A stretch of DNA of 64,000 nt from contig NZ_APHW01000104.1 of the NCBI RefSeq assembly GCF_002741985.1, positions 186,001 through 250,000 on the forward strand. The letters run 5' to 3'. Of the stretch, positions 1 through 9,013 are shown one piece after another (within the stretch, counting starts at the first letter, position 1; each line of letters begins with the position of its first letter). The notes under the pieces are model-generated. The model did not search any database. It was given only the letters and a program-made list of their open reading frames with translations, and was not told the origin of the DNA. Origin of the DNA: Vibrio rotiferianus CAIM 577 = LMG 21460. Its GTDB lineage: Bacteria; Pseudomonadota; Gammaproteobacteria; Enterobacterales; Vibrionaceae. Position numbers and translations under genes: made by a program.

Positions 1-6
1 TGCAAA

Positions 7-606
7 ATGCCCAAGGTTGGGATGCCTGAAATCAGAAAACCGCAGCTAGTCAAAGCGACGATGTCGGTCATTGACAGAGTTGGTTTACACGCCGCGAGTA
101 TCTTGTTGATCAGCAAAGAAGCAGGGGTATCAACGGGGATCATTAATCACTATTTCGGTGGAAAGCACGGTCTGTTAGAAGAGACCATGCGTGAGATCCT
201 GCGCCAGCTTTCTGCCACAATCAAAGAGAACCTAAGCCAACTACCGGCTGATGCGCATCATCAACGTATTAATGCCATCATCGACGGCAACTTTGTGGGT
301 TTCCAAGCCGAGAACCAAGTGGCAAAAACTTGGTTGGCATTCTGGTCTTACTCCATGCATGACGCGCAACTCAAACGTCTGCAACGAGTGAATGAAAGAC
401 GTCTACTTTCTCACCTAAAAAAAGAATTAAAAGCGTTACTGGATCAAGACCAAGCAGAGCTAGTAGCGCATGGTATTGCGTCACTGATTGATGGCATTTG
501 GCTGCGCGGAACGCTCAACCCGCAAGGCATCGATGCCGAGAAAGCACGCGTCATCATCAACGACTATCTCGATAAACAGCTCACGTTCTACTCAAAACTA
601 AAATAA
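7..606 (+). CDS. betI: BetI, TetR-family repressor of choline-betaine genes
   Basis: The 199-aa protein is a TetR-family DNA-binding repressor that senses choline and represses the bet genes. The N-terminal helix-turn-helix lies at about residues 24-50 and includes the run GVSTGIINHYF, typical of BetI, followed by a C-terminal ligand domain with the conserved AWLAFW-like stretch (here TWLAFWSYSMH). Its start MPK-GM matches the usual BetI start, so the first ATG is preferred over the ATG five codons later. It is the first gene of a six-gene operon on the same strand, 16 nt ahead of betB. The operon promoter and any BetI operator lie upstream of the window. In Vibrio harveyi this operon is also known to be under quorum-sensing control; that cannot be seen here. 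Confidence 0.95.
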   Translation: MPKVGMPEIRKPQLVKATMSVIDRVGLHAASILLISKEAGVSTGIINHYFGGKHGLLEETMREILRQLSATIKENLSQLPADAHHQRINAIIDGNFVGFQAENQVAKTWLAFWSYSMHDAQLKRLQRVNERRLLSHLKKELKALLDQDQAELVAHGIASLIDGIWLRGTLNPQGIDAEKARVIINDYLDKQLTFYSKLK

Positions 607-622
607 AGAGTCAAACCTTCAA

Positions 623-2083
623 ATGGATATGAAAGCACACTACATCGATGGTGCCATGCACCTAGGATGCTCAGAAGAACACTTCATCACATATAATCCC
701 GCCAATGGTGAACCGCTTGCGAATGTGAAGCAGGCTAACCAGCAAGATATGCAAGCGGCAATTGAATCTGCCAAGCGCGGCTTTGCGATTTGGTCTGCCA
801 TGACGGCAACAGAACGAAGTCGTATTTTGCTTAAAGCGGTGGCGCTACTTCGTGAAAGAAACGACGAATTGGCAGCACTAGAAGTTGCGGATACGGGCAA
901 ACCGATTCAAGAAGCGAATTGCGTAGACATTGCAACGGGCGCGGATGTGATCGAGTACTACGCAGGTCTTGCGCCTAGCATGCATGGCGAACAGCAACCG
1001 CTGAATGAATCCCAGTTTTTCTACACTCGCCGCGAACCTCTGGGTATTTGTGCGGGGATTGGGGCGTGGAACTACCCAATTCAAATCGCAATGTGGAAGT
1101 CTGCACCTGCGCTTGCTGCGGGTAATGCGATGATCTTTAAGCCATCAGAAGAAACCCCGTTAACCGCACTCAAACTGGCAGAAATCTACAGCGAAGCGGG
1201 ATTACCAGATGGCGTGTTCAACGTCATTCAAGGTGATTACCGAGTAGGGCAGATGCTCACCGCACATCCAGACATCGCTAAAATCTCTTTCACGGGTGAA
1301 TCCGGTACGGGCAAAGTGGTGATGGGTGACAGCGCGGCGACGCTGAAGCAAGTCACAATGGAGCTAGGCGGTAAGTCTCCAATGATCATTTTTGATGATG
1401 CCAAGTTAGACGACGCGGTTTCTGCTGCAATGGTTGCAAACTTCTACACCCAAGGTGAGGTCTGTACGCACGGTACTCGCGTGTTCGTTCATGAAGGTAT
1501 TTATGATGAGTTTGTCGATCAACTTAAGAAGCGTACTGAGCTGCTGGTGGTTGGCGATCCGCTTGATGAGCAAACCCAAATCGGCGCGCTAATTTCCAAA
1601 GAACACGAATCAAAAGTCCTTTCCGCAATTGAACAAGCGAAAGCAAGCAACGCAACGCTGCTGACTGGAGGCTACAAAGTCACAGAAAACGGTTTGGCGA
1701 GCGGTAATTTTGTTGTACCAACGGTTTTCATTGAATGCGAAGACGACATGCCCCATGTGCAGCAAGAGATCTTTGGTCCCGTAATGTCAGTGCTTAAGTT
1801 CAGTGACGAAGACGAAGTGATTGCTCGTGCTAACAACACCGATTACGGACTTGCGGCCGGTGTGTTCACGCAAAACCTCTCTCGTGCACACCGCGTTATT
1901 CATCAAATCCAAGCAGGTATTTGTTGGATTAATACGTGGGGCGATTCCCCAGCCGAAATGCCAGTTGGCGGTTACAAACTGTCTGGCGTTGGACGTGAAA
2001 ACGGCGTTGAAACCCTTAAGCATTACACCCAAACCAAGAGCGTGTTAGTGCATTTGGGTGATTTCGATAGCCCTTACGCCTAA
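623..2083 (+). CDS. betB: Betaine aldehyde dehydrogenase BetB
   Basis: This 486-aa NAD(P)-dependent aldehyde dehydrogenase oxidises betaine aldehyde to glycine betaine in the cytoplasm, the second step of choline oxidation. The aldehyde dehydrogenase fold is continuous. The catalytic glutamate lies in the MELGGKSPM motif and the nucleophile cysteine in QGEVCTHGTR. The NAD-binding segment FTGESGTGK is also present. Length matches the family. A second in-frame ATG two codons downstream is an alternative start. The gene lies 16 nt after betI and 19 nt before betA, consistent with one transcript. Confidence 0.96.
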   Translation: MDMKAHYIDGAMHLGCSEEHFITYNPANGEPLANVKQANQQDMQAAIESAKRGFAIWSAMTATERSRILLKAVALLRERNDELAALEVADTGKPIQEANCVDIATGADVIEYYAGLAPSMHGEQQPLNESQFFYTRREPLGICAGIGAWNYPIQIAMWKSAPALAAGNAMIFKPSEETPLTALKLAEIYSEAGLPDGVFNVIQGDYRVGQMLTAHPDIAKISFTGESGTGKVVMGDSAATLKQVTMELGGKSPMIIFDDAKLDDAVSAAMVANFYTQGEVCTHGTRVFVHEGIYDEFVDQLKKRTELLVVGDPLDEQTQIGALISKEHESKVLSAIEQAKASNATLLTGGYKVTENGLASGNFVVPTVFIECEDDMPHVQQEIFGPVMSVLKFSDEDEVIARANNTDYGLAAGVFTQNLSRAHRVIHQIQAGICWINTWGDSPAEMPVGGYKLSGVGRENGVETLKHYTQTKSVLVHLGDFDSPYA

Positions 2084-2102
2084 TCAGTCTGGAGGATTTG
2101 TA

Positions 2103-3803
2103 ATGCAACAACACTACGATTACATCATCGTCGGTGCTGGCTCGGCAGGTTGTGTCTTGGCGGATCGTCTGAGTGAAAGCGGCCAACACCAAGTCTTACT
2201 GCTGGAAGCGGGAGGCTCAGACAAGAGCATCTTCATCCAAATGCCAACGGCGCTGTCTTACCCGATGAACACTGAAAAGTACGCATGGCAGTTCGAAACT
2301 GTAGCGGAAGATGGATTAGACGGACGCCAACTGCATTGTCCACGCGGCAAAGTTCTGGGCGGTAGCTCTTCGATCAACGGCATGGTTTATGTTCGTGGTC
2401 ATGCTTGTGATTTTGACGAATGGGAAGCGGAAGGTGCAAAAGGCTGGAACTACCAAGCTTGTCTGCCGTACTTCCGTAAAGCGGAAACGTGGACAGGCGG
2501 CGCAGACGAATACCGTGGCGACAGCGGTCCGGTAGGGACATGCAACGGCAACGATATGAAGTTGAATCCACTTTACCAAGCGTTTATCGAAGCGGGTAAA
2601 GATGCAGGCTACCCAGAAACGCAAGACTACAACGGCTATCAGCAAGAGGGCTTCGGTCCTATGCATATGACGGTAGATAAAGGCGTGCGCGCTTCTACCT
2701 CTAACGCTTACTTAAGCCGTGCGAAAAAGCGCAGTAATTTCACCTTAATGAAAGGCGTAACGGCTCACCGTATCTTACTGGAAGGCAAGAAAGCAGTCGG
2801 CATTGAGTTTGAGCAATCTGGCAAAATCAAACAGTGCTTTGCCAACAAAGAGGTTGTGTCGAGCGCAGGTTCTATCGGCTCGGTACAACTGCTACAGCTC
2901 TCGGGTATTGGTCCCAAGTCTGTACTTGAGAAAGCAGGCATTGAAGTGAAACACGCACTCGAAGGTGTGGGGAAGAACTTGCAAGACCACCTTGAAGTGT
3001 ACTTCCAGTATCACTGCAAACAGCCGATCACGCTCAACAGCAAGTTAGGTTTGATCAGCAAAGGTTTGATTGGTACGGAGTGGATTCTGACGCGCAAAGG
3101 TCTGGGCGCAACCAACCACTTTGAATCGTGTGCGTTCATACGTTCTCGTGAAGGATTGAAATCGCCAAACATTCAATATCACTTCCTACCAGCAGCGATG
3201 CGTTATGACGGTCGTGCTGCGTTTGACGGTCACGGGTTCCAAGTGCATGTTGGTCCAAACAAACCAGAGAGTCGCGGCAGTGTCGAAGTGGTTTCTGCCA
3301 ACCCAAATGACAAACCAAAAATCGAGTTCAACTACATCTCGACGGAACAAGACAAGCAGGACTGGCGAGACTGTATTCGTCTAACGCGTGAGATCCTCAA
3401 TCAACCAGCAATGGATGCGTTCCGCGGTGAAGAAATTCAGCCCGGTCTTAACATAACAAGCGACGAAGCGATTGATGAATGGGTGAAGCAAAACGTGGAA
3501 AGTGCTTACCACCCATCGTGTAGCTGCAAAATGGGCGCAGACGATGACCCAATGGCAGTTCTGAATGAAGCTTGCCAAGTGCGCGGCATTGAAGGCTTGC
3601 GCGTGGTGGATTCATCCATCTTCCCAACGATTCCGAATGGCAACTTAAACGCACCAACCATCATGGTTGCAGAGCGTGCCGCGGACGTGATCTTAGGGAA
3701 CATACTCGAACAATCGAATAACACACCGGTTTGGATTGCTCCGAACTGGCAAGAGACGCAAAGAATGCGTCCGCCAAAAAGAGACTTAAGCTCAATCTCA
3801 TAA
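2103..3803 (+). CDS. betA: Choline dehydrogenase BetA (GMC oxidoreductase)
   Basis: The 566-aa FAD-dependent membrane-associated enzyme oxidises choline to betaine aldehyde. It has the N-terminal dinucleotide-binding motif IIVGAGSAGCVLADRL, GMC signature 1 around GKVLGGSSSINGMVYVRG, GMC signature 2 around SAGSIGSVQLLQLSGIG, and the C-terminal catalytic His region SAYHPSCSCKMG followed by NGNLNAPTIMVAERAA. The start at 2103 is chosen because GGAGG lies just upstream and the FAD motif begins 5-10 residues later; an in-frame extension to 2058 would overlap betB. It is 29 nt upstream of the transporter binding protein gene. Confidence 0.96.
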   Translation: MQQHYDYIIVGAGSAGCVLADRLSESGQHQVLLLEAGGSDKSIFIQMPTALSYPMNTEKYAWQFETVAEDGLDGRQLHCPRGKVLGGSSSINGMVYVRGHACDFDEWEAEGAKGWNYQACLPYFRKAETWTGGADEYRGDSGPVGTCNGNDMKLNPLYQAFIEAGKDAGYPETQDYNGYQQEGFGPMHMTVDKGVRASTSNAYLSRAKKRSNFTLMKGVTAHRILLEGKKAVGIEFEQSGKIKQCFANKEVVSSAGSIGSVQLLQLSGIGPKSVLEKAGIEVKHALEGVGKNLQDHLEVYFQYHCKQPITLNSKLGLISKGLIGTEWILTRKGLGATNHFESCAFIRSREGLKSPNIQYHFLPAAMRYDGRAAFDGHGFQVHVGPNKPESRGSVEVVSANPNDKPKIEFNYISTEQDKQDWRDCIRLTREILNQPAMDAFRGEEIQPGLNITSDEAIDEWVKQNVESAYHPSCSCKMGADDDPMAVLNEACQVRGIEGLRVVDSSIFPTIPNGNLNAPTIMVAERAADVILGNILEQSNNTPVWIAPNWQETQRMRPPKRDLSSIS

Positions 3804-3832
3804 AGTCAGTAATCATTACAAGGAATTTAAAC

Positions 3833-4771
3833 ATGTCTACGATGACAAAAATCTTTTCATCTATCGCGCTGAGTGCAGTAGCGACAAGTGCTTACGCTAA
3901 CCAATGTGAAACTGTTCGATTTGCCGATGTAGGCTGGACAGACATTACTGCAACCACAGCTGTTACCTCTGAACTGCTCAAAGGCTTGGGTTACAAAACC
4001 AAGACCGATCTTTTATCTGTACCTGTGACGTACTCTTCAATGGCAAACGGCGACATTGACGTATTCCTAGGTAACTGGATGCCAACCATGGAAGGCGATA
4101 TCGCCAAGTACCGTGAAGCTGGCACAGTGGAAACCGTTCGTGCAAACCTAGAAGGCGCGAAATACACTCTAGCCGTGCCAAAGTATGTGTACGACGCTGG
4201 CGTAAAAAGCTTTGCTGACTTGGCAAAACATGCCGACAAATTCAAAGACCGCATCTACGGCATCGAGCCGGGTAACGATGGCAATCGCCTTATCCAAGAT
4301 ATGATCGACAGCGATGCATTCGGCTTGAAAGACTTCAGCCTAGTGGAATCAAGCGAAGCGGGCATGGTGTCTCAAGTGTCTCGTGCTGTGCGTCGTAACC
4401 AATGGATCGTTTACCTAGGTTGGGCACCACACCCAATGAACAGCAATGTTGAGATGGAATACCTATCTGGCGGTGACGACTTCTTTGGACCTAACTACGG
4501 CGGTGCAAATGTTTACACCAACGTGCGTCAAGACTACCTATCTGAGTGTCAAAACGTGGGTCAACTGCTTAAGAATCTAGAGTTCAGTCTAGAGATGGAA
4601 AACCAGTTGATGGAAGCGATTCTAAACCAAAAACAAAAGCCAGCGAAAGCGGCACAAGAATGGTTGAATGCTAACCCACAACAATTTGAAGCGTGGCTAG
4701 AAGGCGTGAAGACGCTGGATGGTAAAGACGCAAAACAAGCGATTACTTCTTACCTAAAAACAAACGCTTAA
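3833..4771 (+). CDS. choX: Choline/betaine ABC transporter substrate-binding protein
   Basis: This is a 312-aa periplasmic binding protein of the OpuAC/ProX type that captures choline (or betaine) for the ABC importer encoded just downstream. Residues 1-22 form a signal peptide ending SAYA. The mature part opens with CETVRFADVGWTDITATTA, characteristic of the choline/betaine-binding family, and contains aromatic residues typical of a quaternary-amine pocket (GNWMPTMEG, YLGWAPHPMN). The ATG at 3833 is preceded by AGGAATTT and gives the signal peptide directly, so the longer reading from 3731 is rejected. Genes of this operon are often labelled proX; position with betIBA favours choline as substrate, which is inference. 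Confidence 0.92.
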   Translation: MSTMTKIFSSIALSAVATSAYANQCETVRFADVGWTDITATTAVTSELLKGLGYKTKTDLLSVPVTYSSMANGDIDVFLGNWMPTMEGDIAKYREAGTVETVRANLEGAKYTLAVPKYVYDAGVKSFADLAKHADKFKDRIYGIEPGNDGNRLIQDMIDSDAFGLKDFSLVESSEAGMVSQVSRAVRRNQWIVYLGWAPHPMNSNVEMEYLSGGDDFFGPNYGGANVYTNVRQDYLSECQNVGQLLKNLEFSLEMENQLMEAILNQKQKPAKAAQEWLNANPQQFEAWLEGVKTLDGKDAKQAITSYLKTNA

Positions 4772-4788
4772 TCATTCCTCTCTTTAGG

Positions 4789-4816
4789 AAAAGGTGGGCA
4801 GCGACGCCCGCCTTTT
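4789..4816 (+). terminator. Intercistronic hairpin between choX and choW
   Basis: An 11-bp stem pairs AAAAGGTGGGC (4789-4799) with GCCCGCCTTTT (4806-4816), with one T-G wobble and loop AGCGAC. It sits 17 nt after the choX stop and 17 nt before choW. A partial terminator or 3'-end stabiliser at this point would raise binding-protein output relative to the permease, a common arrangement in ABC importers. The pairing is seen; the function is inference. Confidence 0.6.
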
Positions 4817-4833
4817 AACACAAAGGTTTTATT

Positions 4834-5676
4834 GTGAATTTTATTACGGACAACAAACTTCCGTTGGGCGAATGGATGGAAACAGGCGTGGATTGGTTAA
4901 CCATGAACGCGTCGGGTTTCTTTGATGCTATCTCTATTTTTCTCGAAACCATCATTCTATTCGTGGTGGATATTTTCAAATGGATGCCACCGGCAGCACC
5001 AATCATCATGACCGCAGCGATTGCGTGGTTCCTACACCGCAGCATTCCTTTAGTCGTGTTTATCGTGCTGGCGTTGCTGACTATCCTTAACCTCGGCTAC
5101 TGGCAAGAAATGCTGGAAACCTTTGTTCTCGTCTTCGCTGCGACAACGATTTCCGTATTAATTGGCGTGCCGCTTGGCATCATGGCGGCGCATCGCCCGT
5201 GGTTGTATACCTTATTGCGCCCGATACTCGATTTAATGCAGACCGTACCAACGTTTGTGTATCTGATCCCAACATTGGTACTGTTTGGTTTGGGCATCGT
5301 TCCGGGGCTGATTTCCACGATTATCTTTGCCATTGCAGCGCCAATTCGTCTGACTTACCTTGGCATCACCAAAGTGCCAGAGGAGTTGATTGAAGCGGGA
5401 AAAGCATTTGGTGCAAGCCGCATGAAATTGCTATTCAAAGTCGAACTCCCGGCGGCTCTGCCAAGCATTATGGCGGGTGTGACCCAGTGCATTATGTTGT
5501 CGCTTTCTATGGTGGTGATTGCTGCGCTAGTCGGTGCTGATGGTCTGGGTAAACCAGTCGTACGAGCACTGAACACCGTGAACATTTCTCAAGGCTTTGA
5601 AGCGGGTTTAGCGATTGTTTTGGTCGCGATTATTCTCGATCGCCTATGCAAAGCACCAAACCAAAAGGAGGCATAA
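4834..5676 (+). CDS. choW: Choline/betaine ABC transporter permease
   Basis: The 280-aa inner-membrane permease of the BPD_transp_1 (ProW) family forms the translocation channel. An N-terminal segment of about 70 residues contains the first hydrophobic helices. The core then has about five more, and the ATPase-docking EAA loop is seen as EAGKAFGASRMKLLFKVELPA (about residues 188-208). The sequence LDLMQTVPTFVYLIP, typical of ProW/OpuAB permeases, lies upstream of that loop. The start follows an unremarkable ribosome site (AAAGG). The gene ends 1 nt before the ATPase gene, indicating translational coupling. Confidence 0.93.
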   Translation: MNFITDNKLPLGEWMETGVDWLTMNASGFFDAISIFLETIILFVVDIFKWMPPAAPIIMTAAIAWFLHRSIPLVVFIVLALLTILNLGYWQEMLETFVLVFAATTISVLIGVPLGIMAAHRPWLYTLLRPILDLMQTVPTFVYLIPTLVLFGLGIVPGLISTIIFAIAAPIRLTYLGITKVPEELIEAGKAFGASRMKLLFKVELPAALPSIMAGVTQCIMLSLSMVVIAALVGADGLGKPVVRALNTVNISQGFEAGLAIVLVAIILDRLCKAPNQKEA

Positions 5677-5677
5677 C

Positions 5678-6862
5678 ATGGATGCAATTACGATTGAAAA
5701 CCTCGACGTTGTGTTTGGTCAGCAGCAAGAGCAAGCATTGGCGTTACTCGACCAAGGCAAGTCTCGCCAAGAGATCATTGATGAAACCGGACAAGTGGTT
5801 GGTGTTGATAAAGTATCAATGAGCGTCAAACAAGGTGAGATCTGTGTATTGATGGGGCTTTCCGGTTCGGGTAAATCCAGCCTGCTTCGTGCCGTTAATG
5901 GTTTGAATGAGATTTCTCGCGGCTCACTCAAAATCAAAGATGGCGACGACATGGTAGAGCTTGCTAACTGTGACGAACAGACTCTACGTAACCTGCGTAC
6001 TCACCGCGTGTCGATGGTGTTCCAAAAGTTTGCGCTTATGCCGTGGTTAACCGTATTGGATAACGTGGCGTTTGGTCTTGAGATGCAGGGCATTGGCAAA
6101 GCGGAACGTCGTAAAAAAGCGCGTGAACAATTAGAAATGGTTGGGCTAAGCGAGTGGGAGAGTAAGTTCCCACATGAGCTTTCAGGCGGTATGCAGCAGC
6201 GTGTTGGCTTGGCTCGCGCCTTTGCTATGGATACCGACATCCTACTAATGGATGAACCGTTCTCCGCGCTCGATCCTTTGATTCGTGCTCAGCTTCAAGA
6301 TGAATTGATTCAACTGCAAGAGAAGCTCAACAAGACGATTTTGTTTGTGAGCCATGACTTAGATGAAGCGCTGAAAATTGGTAACAACATTGCCATTATG
6401 GAGTCGGGCAAACTTATTCAACACGGCAAGCCGGAGCAAATCATTCTTGCTCCAGAAAATGAGTATGTGGCGGACTTTGTGGCTCACACTAATCCGCTTA
6501 ACGTGTTGAAAGGTCGTTCATTGATGCAAGCCAGCACCGAACTTAAGCAGCAGAATGACCGTGTGTTGGTGTGTGCAGATAAGCAGATTTGGGTCGAGCA
6601 AGAGCCGAAAGGCTTAACGCTGGTGGATTCCGATAAGTCATTGGTGAATTGGGAAAGCGATTCAACCACACTCGACGACATCGGTGAAAGCACGGTCGTT
6701 CAAGCTAACCCAGACATCAGCATGCGTGAGGCGATTGAACTGAAGCAGCGCAGCAATCAACCTATCTTGCTGGTGGAAGAGAACAAGTTAGTGGGCGTAT
6801 TGAGTGATAACGAGTTGTACGATGCGCTGCTTGGTAATTTTAAGTCCAAGCAAGTGGCGTAG
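5678..6862 (+). CDS. choV: Choline/betaine ABC transporter ATPase
   Basis: This 394-aa ATPase of the ProV/OpuAA type powers choline or betaine import. Walker A is GLSGSGKS (residues 60-67), the signature is LSGGMQQRV and Walker B is ILLMDEPFSALD. A C-terminal stretch (about residues 330-390) resembles a CBS element (PILLVEENKLVGVLSDNELYDALL), the region that senses ionic strength in ProV/OpuA relatives. Length is close to E. coli ProV. The ATG at 5678 is preceded by AAGGAGGC, overlapping the end of the permease gene, so the longer reading from 5615 is rejected. It is the last gene of the bet-cho operon. Confidence 0.94.
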   Translation: MDAITIENLDVVFGQQQEQALALLDQGKSRQEIIDETGQVVGVDKVSMSVKQGEICVLMGLSGSGKSSLLRAVNGLNEISRGSLKIKDGDDMVELANCDEQTLRNLRTHRVSMVFQKFALMPWLTVLDNVAFGLEMQGIGKAERRKKAREQLEMVGLSEWESKFPHELSGGMQQRVGLARAFAMDTDILLMDEPFSALDPLIRAQLQDELIQLQEKLNKTILFVSHDLDEALKIGNNIAIMESGKLIQHGKPEQIILAPENEYVADFVAHTNPLNVLKGRSLMQASTELKQQNDRVLVCADKQIWVEQEPKGLTLVDSDKSLVNWESDSTTLDDIGESTVVQANPDISMREAIELKQRSNQPILLVEENKLVGVLSDNELYDALLGNFKSKQVA

Positions 6863-6904
6863 CTGTTTTATATCTTAAAACGTTTGTTACCTTCTTAAAA
6901 TAAA

Positions 6905-6937
6905 AAAAGAGCCGCACTGATCAAGTGCGGCTCTTTT
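6905..6937. terminator. Bidirectional intrinsic terminator after choV
   Basis: A perfect 14-bp stem, AAAAGAGCCGCACT (6905-6918) with AGTGCGGCTCTTTT (6924-6937), has a 5-nt loop GATCA. A-tract and T-tract on either side allow it to end both the bet-cho operon on the plus strand and the convergent lipoprotein gene on the minus strand. Confidence 0.92.
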
Positions 6938-6957
6938 CAATTCAATGTCTGTTGTTG

Positions 6958-7812
6958 TTAAAGCTCGAGTTTTGCGTCAACACAGCTTTCGAAGTCGTCC
7001 AAATCACAACCTTTTTTGAAGAACTCCATTTTCTGTTCTTTAGTGTCAGCAAGTTTTGCTGCCGTACGACAGCCAGAAACATCACCTAAATCACAGCTTT
7101 TTGCGTAGTAAAGTTGCGCGCCTACTTTATCACGAATGCGCTCTAGACCACGCCATGCAAAGTTGTAACAAGCTTGAGCGTCGTTGTTTTCACAACATGC
7201 AGTATGAGCGTCTTGTAGTGGTTTAGGGAAAAGTTCTACTTGAGCATCACAAACTTGCGTCACTTTCGCTGGCATTTTTGGTGGCACTTGAACGAAGAAG
7301 TTTTTCTCTGCGATGATTTCATCATTCAGCTTAACTGCCACTGTCCATTTACCGTTTGCAAGTTCTGCTTCTGATTCAAACTGCCACATTGCAAAGTTAT
7401 CACGACCAAAGTAAAGCGTATCGTTCCAGCTGCTTTGAGTTGAGCCATTGATCTCAGGGTGAGTCACTTCAACGATAACCGGTAGGCTCTTATAAACTTT
7501 TCCTTCCGTTGCATCTGGTGTCATCGAAACTGACTGAGTTGCCGTGTAGCTAAAGCCAAAGAAGTTGCCAATTTCTGCAGGAACCGCGAAGCCTTTTTGG
7601 AAGTTATAACCAACAAGCTGCTTGTTTTTAAAAGCAGGCGTTGCAAGGCCAGACTTATTGATCTTAGCTGTCGCTCCAACTTTAACTTTGTTTTCAGATG
7701 TTTGCTCAATGTTGGTTTGTTGGTTGTTTTGCTCTTCTTTAGTGGTAGCACAGCCACCAAGTAAAATAGAAAGGGAAATTAGGCCAAGTACTGACGCTTT
7801 ACTGCTGATCAT
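6958..7812 (-). CDS. Lipoprotein with DUF3859-like and Sel1-like parts
   Basis: The 284-aa protein begins with a lipoprotein signal ending LGGC (lipid-modified Cys21), so it should be membrane anchored on the periplasmic side. A linker rich in N and Q follows (about residues 25-60). The middle (about 70-180) resembles the DUF3859 beta-rich domain, with HPEI and the W-x-F pattern MWQFESEAELANGKWTVAVKL. The C-terminal 100 residues are cysteine-rich, with helical pairs such as YYAKSCDLGDVSGC and FFKKGCDLDDFESC that look like Sel1/Hcp-type disulfide-stapled repeats. It is monocistronic and convergent to choV. Its function is unknown. Confidence 0.85.
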   Translation of the reverse strand: MISSKASVLGLISLSILLGGCATTKEEQNNQQTNIEQTSENKVKVGATAKINKSGLATPAFKNKQLVGYNFQKGFAVPAEIGNFFGFSYTATQSVSMTPDATEGKVYKSLPVIVEVTHPEINGSTQSSWNDTLYFGRDNFAMWQFESEAELANGKWTVAVKLNDEIIAEKNFFVQVPPKMPAKVTQVCDAQVELFPKPLQDAHTACCENNDAQACYNFAWRGLERIRDKVGAQLYYAKSCDLGDVSGCRTAAKLADTKEQKMEFFKKGCDLDDFESCVDAKLEL

Positions 7813-8023
7813 TATAATCCTGCTTATTTTGTGGGAGTTACATCGGATTTTTTATTTGCCAAACAATGCTTTAGATTGGGAGGCTTTAAAGTGAGCGCGC
7901 AGTATATAGAGGGGAAACACTCAAGACAATTTGCTTGACTGCTAAGTGTTCAAAGTTTGAGGTTTATATAAAATTAAGGTTAATTTGGTGAGTTTTCGAT
8001 AAATAGTGAGAGCATAAAACGAG

Positions 8024-8051
8024 AAGAGAGCCGTATTAACGACTCTCTTCA
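8024..8051 (-). terminator. Terminator of the nitroreductase gene
   Basis: A 12-bp imperfect stem pairs GAAGAGAGCCGT (8024-8035) with ACGACTCTCTTC (8040-8051), with one mismatch and loop ATTA. On the minus strand it is followed by CTCGTTTTATG, a weak U-tract, 24 nt after the nitroreductase stop. Confidence 0.6.
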
Positions 8052-8074
8052 AGAATACCATCTCGACTCATGAC

Positions 8075-8731
8075 TTATAGGGTAGTAATCACGTCATCGA
8101 TGTGAAGACGTGCTTTAGGCAGACCGTGGTTGTAGTCTTCGCCGTCTTTGTGGTAGCCGATTGCTAGCGCAACTTCACATACGTGACCGTCGAGTTCTGC
8201 TTTGAACTCTTCGCCGATCAATGTTGAGTCAACACCTTCCATTGGAGTAGAGTCGATACCTAGGCGCGCTAGTGTGTGCATAAGGTTACCAAGCGCGATG
8301 TAAACTTGCGCTTTTGTCCAACCGCCGTTGTAGCCATTCTCGTCCGTGTTTGCTTCAGCGAAAGCGTAAGCACCCATGAAAGTGTCGTACATCTCTGCTG
8401 GTAGGTGACCAGAGGTTACTTCAGCATCAACGCGCTTCGCGAATTTCTCTTTAGTGAATTTTGGATCGTACGCCAGAAGAATAGTGTGAGACGCAGCTTT
8501 AGCATGCGGTTGGTTAAACTGGTGCATGTTAGCAAACGTGTCGTGGAAACGCTGTTTCGCTTCGTCACTCTCAAGTACGATAAATTTCCAAGGTTGAGAG
8601 TTGATAGAAGAAGCCGATAGGCGAATGGCTTCTTTGATGATTGCCATATCTTCTTGAGAGATGCGTTTCTCTTCGTCGTATTTTTTAGCTGTGTAACGGT
8701 TGTTTAGGTCTGTAATGATTTGATGAGACAC
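8075..8731 (-). CDS. nfsB: NAD(P)H nitroreductase / FMN oxidoreductase, FRase I type
   Basis: This 218-aa flavoprotein has the same length and motifs as V. fischeri flavin reductase FRase I and E. coli NfsB. The recognisable stretches are NRYTAKKYDEEKRIS, the FMN-binding LSASSINSQPWKFIV, FANMHQFNQPHAKA, the LGNLMHTLARLGIDSTPMEGVD helix and the terminal ALAIGYHKDGEDYN. It would reduce FMN and nitro-aromatics with NAD(P)H in the cytoplasm. The gene stands alone and is divergent from the globin gene across 282 bp that hold both promoters. A light-organ role, as in V. fischeri, is not implied because no lux genes lie nearby. Confidence 0.93.
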   Translation of the reverse strand: MSHQIITDLNNRYTAKKYDEEKRISQEDMAIIKEAIRLSASSINSQPWKFIVLESDEAKQRFHDTFANMHQFNQPHAKAASHTILLAYDPKFTKEKFAKRVDAEVTSGHLPAEMYDTFMGAYAFAEANTDENGYNGGWTKAQVYIALGNLMHTLARLGIDSTPMEGVDSTLIGEEFKAELDGHVCEVALAIGYHKDGEDYNHGLPKARLHIDDVITTL

Positions 8732-9013
8732 GTTGATATCCTCTTAAAATTATTCAACAAATGAGGATGCGCTTATCATCGACGACCATGCGTACCTCGA
8801 AAGTGAATCCATCATATCGACTTTTATCGAATTGATAATACGTGTTTCGTTTAAATCACTTTCTATTTTTTATTGAAAATAAAATGGGGAATCGGAATGA
8901 AGGTAACGCTTTCTACGTGAAGATTCTGTCAAAGCGAGCATTTGTGCCACAGAATTTTGTGGGATTATTAGATTGAGTTCATACTTTAATTAGTTGGTTC
9001 AAGGAGAAGAATA

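Noticed and set aside
7622..7894. 90-codon plus-strand frame over the lipoprotein gene start
   Set aside because: Hydrophobic only because it is antisense to a signal peptide and a linker; no ribosome site.
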